The notes under the pieces: generated by a model
What the model was told of the DNA's origin: nothing
Database searches by the model: none
What the model saw: the letters and a program-made list of their open reading frames with translations, nothing else
Source of the DNA: Stramonita haemastoma
Taxonomy: Eukaryota > Mollusca > Gastropoda > Neogastropoda > Muricidae
Assembly (NCBI GenBank): GCA_030674155.1
Contig: CM060326.1
Location: forward strand, 26,320,207-26,330,206
DNA length: 10,000 bases
Reading direction: 5' to 3'
Program-made: the position numbers and the translations under genes
Part shown: positions 1 through 8,845 of the stretch, piece by piece
Position numbering within the stretch: the stretch's first letter is position 1
Layout of the letters: each line of letters starts with the position of its first letter

Positions 1-103
1 GAGAGCATTGCCATGTCTTGGTCAGGGAAAATACCCCATTCTGATAAACCCACCACCAGAACAATGTCTCTTCTGACGATAAGAGAGGGGCGTTCTTGTC
101 ATT

Positions 104-247
104 GTTTTGGGTGTTGTTGCTGTTGCTGTTGCTGTTGTTGTTGCTGTTGTTGTTGCTGTTGTTGTTCTTGTTGCTTGCTGTTGTTGTTGCTATTGCCGCT
201 TCCGCTGCTACAGCTGTATGTGCTGCTAATGTTGCTGCTTTTGTCAT
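104..247. repeat. Interrupted CTG/TTG trinucleotide tract
   Basis: The plus strand alternates TTG and CTG triplets, pure from about 113 to 165 and increasingly interrupted by GCT, GCC and TGT after 180. On the minus strand this reads as mixed CAA/CAG. That frame is open only from about 302 down to a TGA at 99-101 and has no ATG, so I treat it as a simple repeat and not as an exon. The mixed triplets show it is not a freshly expanded pure CAG array. Confidence 0.85.
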
Positions 248-257
248 GTTGTTCATG

Positions 258-491
258 TTGTTTTTGTCTAATTTGGTTGTGTTTTATTTTTGTGTATTTT
301 TTTTATTTGGTTTTCTTTCTTTTGTAAATGTCTTTCTCTTTTTCTTCATTCTTTATTTCCTTTTTCTTTTGGTCATCAGTTTTTCTTTTTTTATACTTGT
401 TTTCTTTCTTTGTTTGTTTCTTTGTTTGATTGTTTCTTTTCTTCTTTCTATCTTCTTTCTTTCATTTATTTTTTTCTGTCTTTGCTTCTTG
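258..491. repeat. T-rich polypyrimidine tract (TTTC/TTTG-like)
   Basis: About 230 bases are overwhelmingly T with scattered C and G, made of degenerate TTTC, TTTG and TTCT units. The tract ends in a cluster of C/T followed by TTGCAG at 487-492 and then an A-rich sequence. That arrangement resembles a 3' splice acceptor, but no supporting exon is visible. The hydrophobic open frames here are translations of the repeat. Confidence 0.75.
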
Positions 492-675
492 CAGAATAAA
501 AAGAAAATATTGAAAATACCTAAATGGTGTATGCGTCCCGCCAACCCAACTCAAACAAATAAATCAAGCAACGAATAAATCACTAAATCACTAATTAAGC
601 AACATTTTTTTGTAAATAAGTCAGCTAAAATCCTGAGTAGCTTTTTGTTTTCTTAAAAGATAACAATTCTATACC

Positions 676-715
676 GCGCCGAAGTCAGGTACGATGGATC
701 TGACTTGCCAGGCGC
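676..715. other. Two-part inverted repeat (hairpin)
   Basis: GCGCC at 676-680 pairs with GGCGC at 711-715, and AAGTCAG at 682-688 pairs with CTGACTT at 700-706. This gives a 5 bp plus 7 bp stem with a 1/4-nt asymmetric bulge and an 11-nt loop. It is a GC-rich island in AT-rich DNA. No function can be assigned. Confidence 0.5.
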
Positions 716-922
716 TTTTCGGCAGCACAACACATGTTCACTCATATGACAGACAACAATAATTGCTGTCTGAGCGTTCGACCAAGACAAAGTAGTTTGT
801 TCTGTTGTGACAAGGCCCAACATTTCTTTCCAAATTTAAAAAAAGTAAAAGTAAACGCTTGGGTTTTAGTCCAGAGCTCGATTTTGATAAAGAATTACAA
901 CGCTGAAAAAGTTACGGTAAAC

Positions 923-940
923 TTCAGAGGAAACTCTGAA
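923..940. other. 7-bp hairpin with GAAA tetraloop
   Basis: TTCAGAG at 923-929 is followed by GAAA and then CTCTGAA at 934-940. The stem is perfect, and the loop would be a GNRA tetraloop if transcribed on the plus strand. A hairpin this small can arise by chance. Confidence 0.45.
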
Positions 941-1198
941 ATTAGTTTTGTGCAATGATCGATTGGTTTTCCTCGTTTCGTGACTTCACTAAATAGGCTG
1001 ATCTACAGACTACAGTCAGTTTAACACTTGCAGGGGTTACAAAAAAAAGCATTAGTGCTTCCACAAAAATACAGGGAGATAGGAAAGAGTGAAAAGAAAA
1101 GATGACATAATATATGTTTATATTATGACTGTTTCAGATGACGAGTTCAAGCAAGGGAAAGCGTCAAACGCAATAACAATTAAGTCATTTAATTTTTT

Positions 1199-1280
1199 TT
1201 TGTGTGTGTAGATGTTACACTGAGTAAGCAGGTTTATCACACCTGTGTGTGTGTGCGTGCGTGCGTGTATGTGTGCGAGT
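1199..1280. repeat. Short GT/GC-rich dinucleotide patches
   Basis: Short GT runs at 1201-1210 and about 1243-1254 continue into GTGC/GTAT-type units up to about 1280. The unique sequence between them shows these are two small patches and not one array. Confidence 0.6.
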
Positions 1281-1363
1281 GTTATTTCCTTTAATTTCTC
1301 TTCACAAAATTGTGATATTATCAATAAAAATAAAACAAAACAACAAAAATCGGGATGAACGGG

Positions 1364-1522
<159 letters not shown>

Positions 1523-1814
1523 ATGCTGTAGCTGATGTGTTGGTGTGTGCGTATGGAGGTGGGGGCGGGAGTGCTTTGTGCCCGCGAGTGTGCATTTGGC
1601 AAGCATGGGGAAAATATTGGGATGGTGAAAGAGAAGAGAAAATACGCACAAAAATCATGTACAGACGAACCGCAACCAGGGACTGGAGATAAAGGCTGCA
1701 CACACGTTCATTTCATATCATAGACAACTCACTACTTTTATTAAATGCAACAGCCTGCAATAATGCTTATTTTGTGGCATGATTCATTCTGTTTAATCAG
1801 TTGTTTACTTCATA

Positions 1815-1815
<1 letters not shown>

Positions 1816-1883
<68 letters not shown>

Positions 1884-1960
1884 TGTGTGTGTGCGCGCGC
1901 GCGCGCGCGGGTGTGTGTATGTGTGTATGTGTGTGTTTACGTGCGTGCGTGCGTGCTTGC
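1816..1960. repeat. Alternating purine-pyrimidine tract (TG)30-(GC)8-(TG)n
   Basis: TG repeats run from 1816 to 1876. After a single A come more TG, then a GC block at 1893-1909, then GT with ATGT and TGCG variants up to about 1960. Strict purine-pyrimidine alternation over most of this length is the classic Z-DNA-prone pattern, and the GC core is its most favourable part. Cys/Val open frames here are repeat translations. Confidence 0.93.
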
Positions 1961-2540
1961 ATCTACATTGGACGCACTATATTCGGCTATATACCAAACA
2001 AAACAGCATGGTATAAGATTTTATTAGGCAAACTGTTAATGTGTCTTTACTGTAAGTACACGTGAAGCCATCAAGATTATTCAGATAACAAATCTAGAAT
2101 TGTTAGTCTACAAATGCATGAATTCTTCATTTCTCGCTTTATGTCAAAAGAATAATACTGACACATATGTATGAAGATAAAATTCCATGTTTGCCCTCCA
2201 TTGTGTCTGTAGTAAAACACAGTTACAAGCACCAAGCTAATCTTACATTTCACGTCTAGAACATAAATATTGTGTAAATGATGAATATAATACACACGTA
2301 TAGTTCGGAAATACCGTACTATTAACTAAGGTTCCACGGTACTTAGAAAAGCTGCAGAATATAAAACATTGCATACTGTGCGAATAATCAATACATTCAA
2401 GCAATGGAAAAAGTAACTTAGAAATAATTACATCCCACTATCTAGTGGACGACGATCCCATACATCAACTTTGGTTACAGCTATAAAGAAGCTTTGACTG
2501 CCATAGAACAAGCTGGTGATGCTATCAATTAACTATATAT
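1961..2540. other. Unassigned AT-rich DNA
   Basis: No gene, RNA or element is recognised. A 72-codon minus-strand open frame at 2077-2295 has no recognisable feature. A splice-donor-like GTAAGT occurs at 2052-2057, and a weak inverted repeat TACCGT/ACGGTA lies around 2312-2337. Neither has supporting context. Confidence 0.55.
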
Positions 2541-2918
<378 letters not shown>

Positions 2919-3217
2919 CAGCCAAGTTAATGTACAATAAAGGCATTCTCATGTATAAAATACTCCATGGTAAGACTCCACATTCTCTTAGGAATATGTT
3001 TACTTATAATAGTTATCGACATTCGCACAAAATAAATGCTCCTTTCACAACAATTAATCTTTATAAGTCTAGCCTCATGTACTCTGGAGGATGGCTATGG
3101 AATAATATTCCAGAGCTCATAAAATGTGAATCTAATTTTTCGAGATTTAAAACCAGCATGTTTAATTACTTAATGAATCTCTCTGATTTGGCATTCCTTT
3201 CTCCAAACATGTATTGA
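2919..3217 (+). mobile_element. Non-LTR retrotransposon remnant: C-terminal end of the RT polyprotein
   Basis: From the GCC codon at 2921 to the TGA at 3215-3217, about 98 codons read like the extreme C-terminal region of LINE ORF2 proteins of the CR1/jockey type. This region lies after the reverse-transcriptase domain. Family hallmarks visible in order are an aromatic, Lys-rich helix with LMYKILHGKTPHSL, a basic stretch rich in His, Ser and Arg, a YSGGWLWNNIPELIK block matching the common 'Y-S-G-x-x-L/I-W-N-x-L/I-P' signature, and a closing FK-containing helix. The endonuclease, the RT catalytic domain and all N-terminal sequence are missing, as expected for a 5'-truncated copy. The left junction lies inside degenerate TCTG repeats, and by chance the repeat is in frame with the remnant. 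The surviving frame has no internal stop, suggesting a fairly young insertion. Assignment to non-LTR elements is from recognition of the motif pattern; the exact clade is uncertain. Confidence 0.8.
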
Positions 3218-3303
3218 ACACAAACACGTATTGAACTGATCTATTATCAACACTATTATTGTCACTCAGCATGTTTCTTGCCGTTTGCCGTAGTCGTTGT
3301 TCA

Positions 3304-3452
3304 TATCATCATCATCATCATTATCATCATCATCACCATCATCGTCATCATCATCCTCAACACCATTATCCTCATTAGCGTCTTTTTTGTCATCCTCATC
3401 ATAGTTTGTGTTATCATAATTATCATCATCATCATTGTTCTTGTTACTATTA
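3304..3452. repeat. Degenerate (ATC)n trinucleotide tract
   Basis: ATC/CAT triplets with ATT, GTC and CTC variants fill 3304-3358 and return, more interrupted, at about 3385-3440. The minus-strand Asp/Asn-rich frame and the plus-strand Ile-rich frame are repeat translations. The tract begins about 85 bases after the stop codon of the reverse-transcriptase remnant, so it could be the expanded microsatellite tail of that element. That link is inferred. Confidence 0.8.
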
Positions 3453-3545
3453 GTATGATTATTTACATGACTAGATGGTCGATGCATTTATTATTATCAT
3501 TTTTTTTAAAAATGTAGAAATGTTAATATTTGCAAAATTATGCTT

Positions 3546-3546
<1 letters not shown>

Positions 3547-3628
<82 letters not shown>
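3547..3628. repeat. (CT)n microsatellite
   Basis: About 41 CT units carry one interruption (TCCT near 3605). The tract borders the left end of the segment that contains the 3720-4589 ORF. Its CT strand is the plus strand, the same as the tracts at 4860 and 5230. Confidence 0.95.
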
Positions 3629-3719
3629 GGAGTGGCTTCCCTTGCTTGGCTACCAGCAGGAAGGATTTTTGAAACGCAGTTAGTAATTGTGGTGAAATTT
3701 TGCATCAAAAAAGTTCAAT

Positions 3720-4589
3720 ATGCCAGTGACAGGATTGCCTTCCCGCTTAGAGTGTGTTATGAACACCTTTTTGCAGGAAATGTCCTTAAAGTCGTTTAAA
3801 ATAGACAGTAAGGACGATCAAACAGTGATTGTGCTGCGTCTGACACCAACCGGCCAACCTGTTGCACACACTACAACTGACAGTGCAGTGTATCGTAGAA
3901 AGTGTCCAGCTGAAGTTGCTAGGGACAGAAGGAGAGCGGAGGCACACAGGACATTACGGACACAGCAACAAATGCAGGCAAGTTATTCCTCACCTCCCTC
4001 AGGCCTTTTTCTCCCTACGCCGCCAAGTCTTTTCTACACGACACAGAATGGCACTGCACATGACACTTTTTATGCCACAGACACACACAACACGGCTCCA
4101 TGTGTGGCTGAATGTGCACGTGCAGCACGTCAGGACAACCCGTCTCGTGATTTTGTGTATGAGGCGGAAAATTCCGTGCCAGTGAAAACACAACACGTGG
4201 ATGGGAGTGTAAATGACAGTGATGATGGAGAGAAGGGTGATAACTGGAGTGAAGAAACAGAAGAGTTTTCTGAGGAGAGGATGGCTATGTCACAGACACT
4301 GACAGAACACACAGCAGGGGAAGCTGAGGATGAAGACAAGGAGACAGCCACAGGGAGAGGCTGTGATGTGGAAGATGCGTCGTCCCCCGTAAGCAAGTCA
4401 AAAGAAAGCAACAAACTGTCTAGTGACGAATGCAGACAAATCATTGAGTGTATCCAAGAGATACAAAGGGACATGGAAGAGATTAAAACCTTCCGTTCAA
4501 GAGAAGACAGACTCAGTCCAGCAAATGGCGAAAATGGAAACCTGCCTACACCACCCAGAAAACAGAGGACAACGTGGCCACACCGATAG
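3720..4589 (+). CDS. 289-residue protein of unknown function: basic N-terminal region, acidic linker, short coiled coil
   Basis: This is the only long open frame here not made of simple repeat. The ATG at 3720 is the first Met after an in-frame TGA at 3693-3695, and A at -3 gives a fair start context. Residues 1-55 are mixed, with a possible beta-strand segment (TVIVLRLTP, about 35-43). Residues 58-80 are strongly basic (YRRKCPAEVARDRRRAEAHR). Residues 83-110 are rich in Gln, Ser and Pro. Residues 150-220 are acidic and Ser/Thr-rich. Residues 237-262 form a likely amphipathic helix with Ile241, Ile245, Ile248, Met252 and Ile255 in 4-3-4-3 spacing, as in a short coiled coil. No catalytic motif, signal peptide, membrane segment or zinc knuckle is seen. 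A basic, possibly nucleic-acid-binding region plus a coiled coil would suit a LINE ORF1-like protein, but I cannot name a family. A minus-1 frame stays open to 4699, so the true C-terminus is uncertain. A single-exon host gene is the alternative. Confidence 0.6.
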   Translation: MPVTGLPSRLECVMNTFLQEMSLKSFKIDSKDDQTVIVLRLTPTGQPVAHTTTDSAVYRRKCPAEVARDRRRAEAHRTLRTQQQMQASYSSPPSGLFLPTPPSLFYTTQNGTAHDTFYATDTHNTAPCVAECARAARQDNPSRDFVYEAENSVPVKTQHVDGSVNDSDDGEKGDNWSEETEEFSEERMAMSQTLTEHTAGEAEDEDKETATGRGCDVEDASSPVSKSKESNKLSSDECRQIIECIQEIQRDMEEIKTFRSREDRLSPANGENGNLPTPPRKQRTTWPHR

Positions 4590-4699
4590 AGACACGACTT
4601 GGACAAGCTTCACTTTCCTCTTCAGGCAGTGATGACAGCGACAATGAAAAAAAAAAGATGAAAAAAACACAAAAACATTATCGTTGTAACATGACGTGA

Positions 4700-4985
<286 letters not shown>

Positions 4986-5129
4986 CCTCCTTCCCTATAC
5001 TCTCCTGTCTGGTATTTAAATTTGTATTCCTAATATATTCTTTGTTTTGATTTTTCCCCCGTATTCAAAAAAGAAATTGTTTGTTGTTTGGTTGAGAGGT
5101 TGGGTTTTTTTGTTGTTGGTTATTTGTGT

Positions 5130-5535
<406 letters not shown>

Positions 5536-6166
5536 TTTTCTATGTTCGTTTTGCTACTATCTGTATCATTATGCAGAAACTGTTACCATGATACAATAAT
5601 TTCATTATAACCAAATTTATTCTCATTCCACCCAGCCTGAAGATTGTTCCTGTTTCACTTCTACAGGGCGAAAATGATGAACTCCAACCTCAAGGATGCA
5701 TGAAGAGAGCACAGCAGTGACTGAATGAGCTATGGATGTGCTGACACTACCCTGTGCCCTGCTTGCTTCACTGCACCATCAGGGCAGTGTGGCCGATCAA
5801 CAGATAGACAGCCTTGCTAGGCCGCTGTAGGGAGGGATAGGGAAAGGCCTGCTAATTGGATGCTGTCATCAGCTCCACTCAATGTGGGGTTCACTTGTCA
5901 AGCATGGCGTTGTGGTATATGATTTGTGTATAATTGCTATGCCTCTGTTAAGAACCAAAAAAAGTAAAAAGATAACTAGCAAGAGTTGAACATACTGTGT
6001 ACGAAGGTTTCTGATCAAAGCATAGGGAAGTGTTATATATTATTTTGTTGATCTGTGCTTTGTTGAGGTTGGGTGCTTTGTGTCAGGTTTCAGCTTATCA
6101 GTTTTTATTTACACGGATATGCGTAAGCATGTCTGGACATTTGTTGCAAGTTATCATTATAGCCTA
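5536..6166. other. Unassigned DNA with a possible acceptor and a diverged repeat copy
   Basis: No gene is established. A pyrimidine-rich stretch ending in CTACAG at 5661-5666 looks like a splice acceptor and is followed by a 17-codon open frame to a TGA at 5718-5720. The diverged repeat copy at 5738-5827 follows. The remainder (5830-6166) is AT-rich with nothing recognisable. Confidence 0.5.
5738..5827 (+). repeat. Diverged dispersed repeat, copy A
   Basis: This aligns with 7409-7492 in the same orientation. Shared blocks in order are GTGCTGACACT, a TCACT-GCACCA-GGCA region with small gaps, GATCARCAGATAG, and TAGGCCGCT. The colinear order with indels between blocks indicates common descent and not chance. 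No reverse-transcriptase, tRNA-like promoter or terminal repeat is visible, so the element type is unknown. Confidence 0.65.
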
Positions 6167-6220
6167 GTGTTGTGTTGTGTTGTATTGTGTTGTGATGTGT
6201 TGTTATGTGTTGTGCTGTGT
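6167..6220. repeat. Degenerate (GTGTT)n pentanucleotide repeat
   Basis: About eleven 5-base units, GTGTT with GTATT, GTGAT, GTTAT and GTGCT variants. The 5-base period is held despite the substitutions. The 100-codon Cys-rich frame starting in it has no recognisable domain and is not annotated as a gene. Confidence 0.8.
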
Positions 6221-6454
6221 GGTTCTCATTTGTCTAGTACAGTGCTGCACTAAAGTGTGTTGTACATCAGGGTGTTATCTAATACTATGTAAAAACAACA
6301 TTTGTTTTCATGTCGTTCCTTTGTATCGCTTTTCATTGGAATTATTTTCATTCAATTGTTTTGTTATACTTTGTCCTATATTGGTTGATACCGCTTTGCA
6401 GCACATTTTCTTGTGTTGTTTTGGGGTGCCATGGGTTGCATTGGACTGTGCTTT

Positions 6455-6500
6455 GTTGGAGTGGAGTAGAGAGGAGTAAAGTGCAGCAGAGTAGAAGGGA
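6455..6500. repeat. Degenerate GGAGT/AGAGTA pentanucleotide-like repeat
   Basis: Units such as GGAGT, GGAGTA, AGAG, GAGTA and AGAGTA follow one another with imperfect 5-base spacing on a purine-rich strand. It is an aged short tandem repeat. Confidence 0.5.
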
Positions 6501-6536
6501 ATGTATCAAGGCAGTGTAACTGTCGCTGCCTCATAA

Positions 6537-6557
6537 TGTGTGTGTGTGTGTGTGTGT

Positions 6558-6626
<69 letters not shown>

Positions 6627-7078
6627 ATGTATGTGTGTGTTTTTGTGTGTGTTAGAGTGTGCATGTGTATGTGTGTATACGTGTGTGTGTGTTAGAGTGT
6701 TTGTGTGTTAGAGTGTTTGTGTGTGTTTGTGTGTGTGTGTGTGTGTGTGCTTCCGTGTGTGCTTGTGTGTGTGTGTGCTTGTGTATTTGTATCTGTGTGT
6801 GCGTGTATGCGTGCATTCGTGCGTGTGTGTGTGTTTGTGTGTGTGTGTGTTGTGTGTGTATATAGATGTGTGTGTGTGTGCGTGTATGCATGCGTGTGTG
6901 TGTTCGTGTGTGTGTGTGTGTGTGCGTGTGTGCGTGTATGTGTGTGCGTGCATGCGTACAGACCTCTGTACGTGTGGGTTGGTAGAGTGCATGTGTGCAT
7001 GAAGCTTGCGCACAAGTGTGTGTATGTGTGTGTATGTGTGTGTTTGTGTGTGTGTGCGTGTTTGCATGCGTGGGTATG
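6537..7078. repeat. Large degenerate GT-rich array with (ATGT)6 and a GTTAGAGTGT sub-repeat
   Basis: More than 500 bases are TG-rich. Nearly pure TG at 6537-6610 leads to six ATGT units at 6611-6634, then three copies of GTTAGAGTGT (6651, 6691 and 6707). The rest mixes TG with TGCG, TGTA and TTTG units. Long Cys/Val frames on the plus strand and Thr/His frames on the minus strand are repeat translations. Much of the array alternates purine and pyrimidine and so is Z-DNA prone. Confidence 0.93.
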
Positions 7079-7135
7079 TAATTAGTCTAATGGTAACCGA
7101 TTGCACCTAATGACACAGCTAGTAACAAACACTCA

Positions 7136-7206
7136 CCCACCCACCCCCAACCCGTCAATACTCACCCCCTCTCCTCTTAACCCCCTCCCCCCCATCCCTT
7201 AACCCC
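7136..7206 (-). other. C-rich stretch with two G-quadruplex motifs on the minus strand
   Basis: Plus-strand C runs at 7136-7138, 7140-7142, 7144-7148 and 7151-7153 give minus-strand G3-1-G3-1-G5-2-G3 order with loops of one or two bases, a textbook parallel-quadruplex motif. A second set lies at 7181-7185, 7187-7193, 7196-7198 and 7203-7206, with loops of 1, 2 and 4. The plus strand could form the matching i-motifs. The patch directly follows the GT array. Confidence 0.8.
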
Positions 7207-7408
7207 TCCTCCCTCCACACACGAGCACATGTTGTGAATGCATGCATCATTAAATGCAAACTTGCTGCCAGCAGACAACCTGCCAATGCTCATGATGTTT
7301 TCTCTCTCAAAGACCCTGTTTGTGTGTTTTGTTGTACTGGAGGCACAAAAAGCGAACGTGAGGCCCAGCCGTGCATGACGACTACACTGGCGCTAATGAC
7401 TCGGTAAG

Positions 7409-7492
7409 GTGCTGACACTGCAGAGCACTGCCTTCACGTCACTTCAGCACCACGGCACCTGATCAGCAGATAGGTACACTGCTTAGGCCGCT
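7409..7492 (+). repeat. Diverged dispersed repeat, copy B
   Basis: Second copy of the repeat at 5738-5827. It holds the identical 11-mer GTGCTGACACT, then the gapped TCACTTCAGCACCA-CGGCA block, GATCAGCAGATAG, and TTAGGCCGCT. It is somewhat shorter than copy A because of deletions in the middle. Confidence 0.65.
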
Positions 7493-7721
7493 CTGCAGAT
7501 ACAGACAGGGCTTTAGCACTGACTGCTAACAGGAATGTCAGATTGTGAGCAGGCTGTAAGTCATAGATAGAAGCATGGTCAGCTACCTTTGCTGCTTTGC
7601 TGTGTTTCATTGCTAAGTGCGAGTAAAGTGAACCCAGTGACATACACAAAGACCAAAAAAACACCTTTGGCAATACAGTTTATTTCGGATACATTGACAG
7701 ACATGGTCAAAGATATTCGGA

Positions 7722-7775
7722 GAGGCAAGTACACAGACAGGCAGGTAAACAGACCCACAGACAAGAAGACAGCCA
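7722..7775. repeat. Decayed CAGA tetranucleotide patch
   Basis: ACAGACAGGCAGG, ACAGACCCACAGACAAG and ACAGCCAGA segments show an old CAGA repeat with many substitutions. It is the same motif as the pure block at 1434-1522 but much older. Confidence 0.5.
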
Positions 7776-8534
7776 GAAAGTGATGAGGCAATATTTCTGT
7801 GCTTCATTGTTCTGTGGTTTCTCCAGCAGAACGCAATTCTTTCCTTCAAGCTTGCAGCCTGAGCCGACAGTGACTTCTTTTTGATGAGCTGGCTGGGTAT
7901 TGTACGCACGAATGACGACATTTGTCAAGCGGATAGACAGACAGTCCTAGAAACAAAGGCAGTCATGGAAAATAATTATGTAGAAGTGGAGGTTTTTAGA
8001 GGACATTCCTTAGCACTTCGTCATGTGTAGGAGGGAGGGGGGTATGTTAAAGTGTCTCTTAAAAAGTCCTATTATGTGTTTGGTACGTACAATAAATCTA
8101 ATGATATAATAGCGACACTATTTTCCGGGCTGTGTGTATGTGTGGCATTACTTGTATAATGGTAATCCGTAGTGTGGAGAGAAGTCAGAAGGTACGCACT
8201 TGTTCCAGCCCGTGATGCTGAGGGGCCTCAGGGGCTAGCATCGATTGTGCAGCGTTCCGTTCATGAGCCATCTCTAATCAGACCACCACGGACAGCAGAT
8301 CTAACAGCAAAGCTAAACATGAAGGCAGCAGACACAGAGAGGAGCGGTTCTATCGGTTCTCTGCTGTAGGTCACAAAGTCCGTCAGCTGATGTACCCATC
8401 AAGATTGCCTGCTGATAGGGCTGGCACGACAAGCGTGTAAGGCATGCCGTTAACACCAGCATCTCGCGGAAGAGCAAGATCAGCGTTGTTCCTGTGCGTG
8501 TCTAAGAGCGTGCGATCAGCGGTGCCCTTATTCA

Positions 8535-8640
8535 ACAAAGAGATTGCCGCGCTGTCATTGCTGTTGTGCTGCAGTGATCAGAGTCCTTGCTGGAAGGTTG
8601 TGGGTTTGAATCCATAGTAGGCATAGTTTTGTGTTTTGTT
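8535..8640 (+). mobile_element. tRNA-derived SINE-like head with a Pol III B box
   Basis: GGTTTGAATCC at 8603-8613 matches the Pol III B box (GGTTCGANTCC) at 10 of 11 positions. It sits in the longer context AAGGTTGTGGGTTTGAATCC, which is very typical of tRNA-derived SINEs. The upstream 50 bases hold a poorly preserved anticodon-region-like stretch, and no clear A box survives. The T-arm stem does not pair properly, so this is not a functional tRNA. Downstream are TTTG-rich sequence and, about 290 bases on, an (AAAC)6 run that could be the element's tail. The minus-strand frame through here reads DSNPQPS, the usual antisense translation of such SINE heads. Confidence 0.55.
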
Positions 8641-8845
8641 TGCTCAGTTGAGTGTTTACTTGAGTTTTGTTTGTTTGCTCGTTGAATCAGGCGACTCCAA
8701 GGAAGGAAGTTTCCTACTGACCCAGTAAGAAAACTGAGACCACGTATTAGAGCATCATCTGTTTCACGGACGCAAGTTTGAAACTGTTGCCCAGACACGT
8801 CAGCAACACTGCATGAGTCTGCACCTTGTAGTCTGAGTGTCACTT

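Larger units (their letters stand above)
492..1198. other. Unassigned AT-rich single-copy DNA
   Basis: No gene is recognised. A 74-codon open frame at 734-958 has no recognisable domain, no convincing codon bias and is close to chance length. The stretch has a short degenerate AAAT-rich patch at about 555-597 and two small perfect-stem hairpins, listed separately. A T8 run precedes the first GT repeats. Confidence 0.6.
7207..8534. other. Unassigned DNA, GC-richer toward the end
   Basis: No gene is recognised. Overlapping 60-100 codon frames on both strands at 7434-7928 have no recognisable domains. The region carries a 10-bp palindrome ATGCATGCAT at 7238-7247, repeat copy B at 7409-7492, a decayed CAGA patch near 7722-7775, and a near-palindrome CTGAGG-GG-CCTCAG at 8218-8231. 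A 65-codon frame at 8172-8369 is Arg/Ala-rich but starts at GTG and is unsupported. Short direct repeats at 8470-8485 and 8504-8521 share AAGAGC and GATCAGCG. Confidence 0.55.

Noticed and set aside
2052..2057. Splice-donor-like GTAAGT
   Set aside because: A six-base match with no adjacent coding sequence or partner acceptor in this window.
3266..3517. Asp-rich minus-strand and Ile-rich plus-strand frames
   Set aside because: Both are translations of the degenerate (ATC)n tract.
4130..4606. 158-codon Ser-rich frame on the minus strand opposite the 3720-4589 ORF
   Set aside because: It is an antisense shadow. Its Ser richness mirrors acidic and Ser codons of the plus-strand ORF, and it has no domain of its own.
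6652..7106. Cys/Val-rich plus-strand and Thr/His-rich minus-strand proteins
   Set aside because: They are open only because GT/AC repeats lack stops in these frames; several overlapping frames are open at once.
7589..7783. 64-codon plus-strand frame
   Set aside because: The C-terminal half is a decayed CAGA repeat translation (TDRQ-like), and the rest has no recognisable feature.
8172..8369. 65-codon plus-strand frame with an Arg/Ala-rich product
   Set aside because: It starts at GTG, has no recognised motif and is short. It could be an old exon, but nothing supports it.
8551..8625. Functional tRNA gene
   Set aside because: Only the B box is preserved. The T-arm stem does not pair, no A box is clear and no cloverleaf can be drawn.
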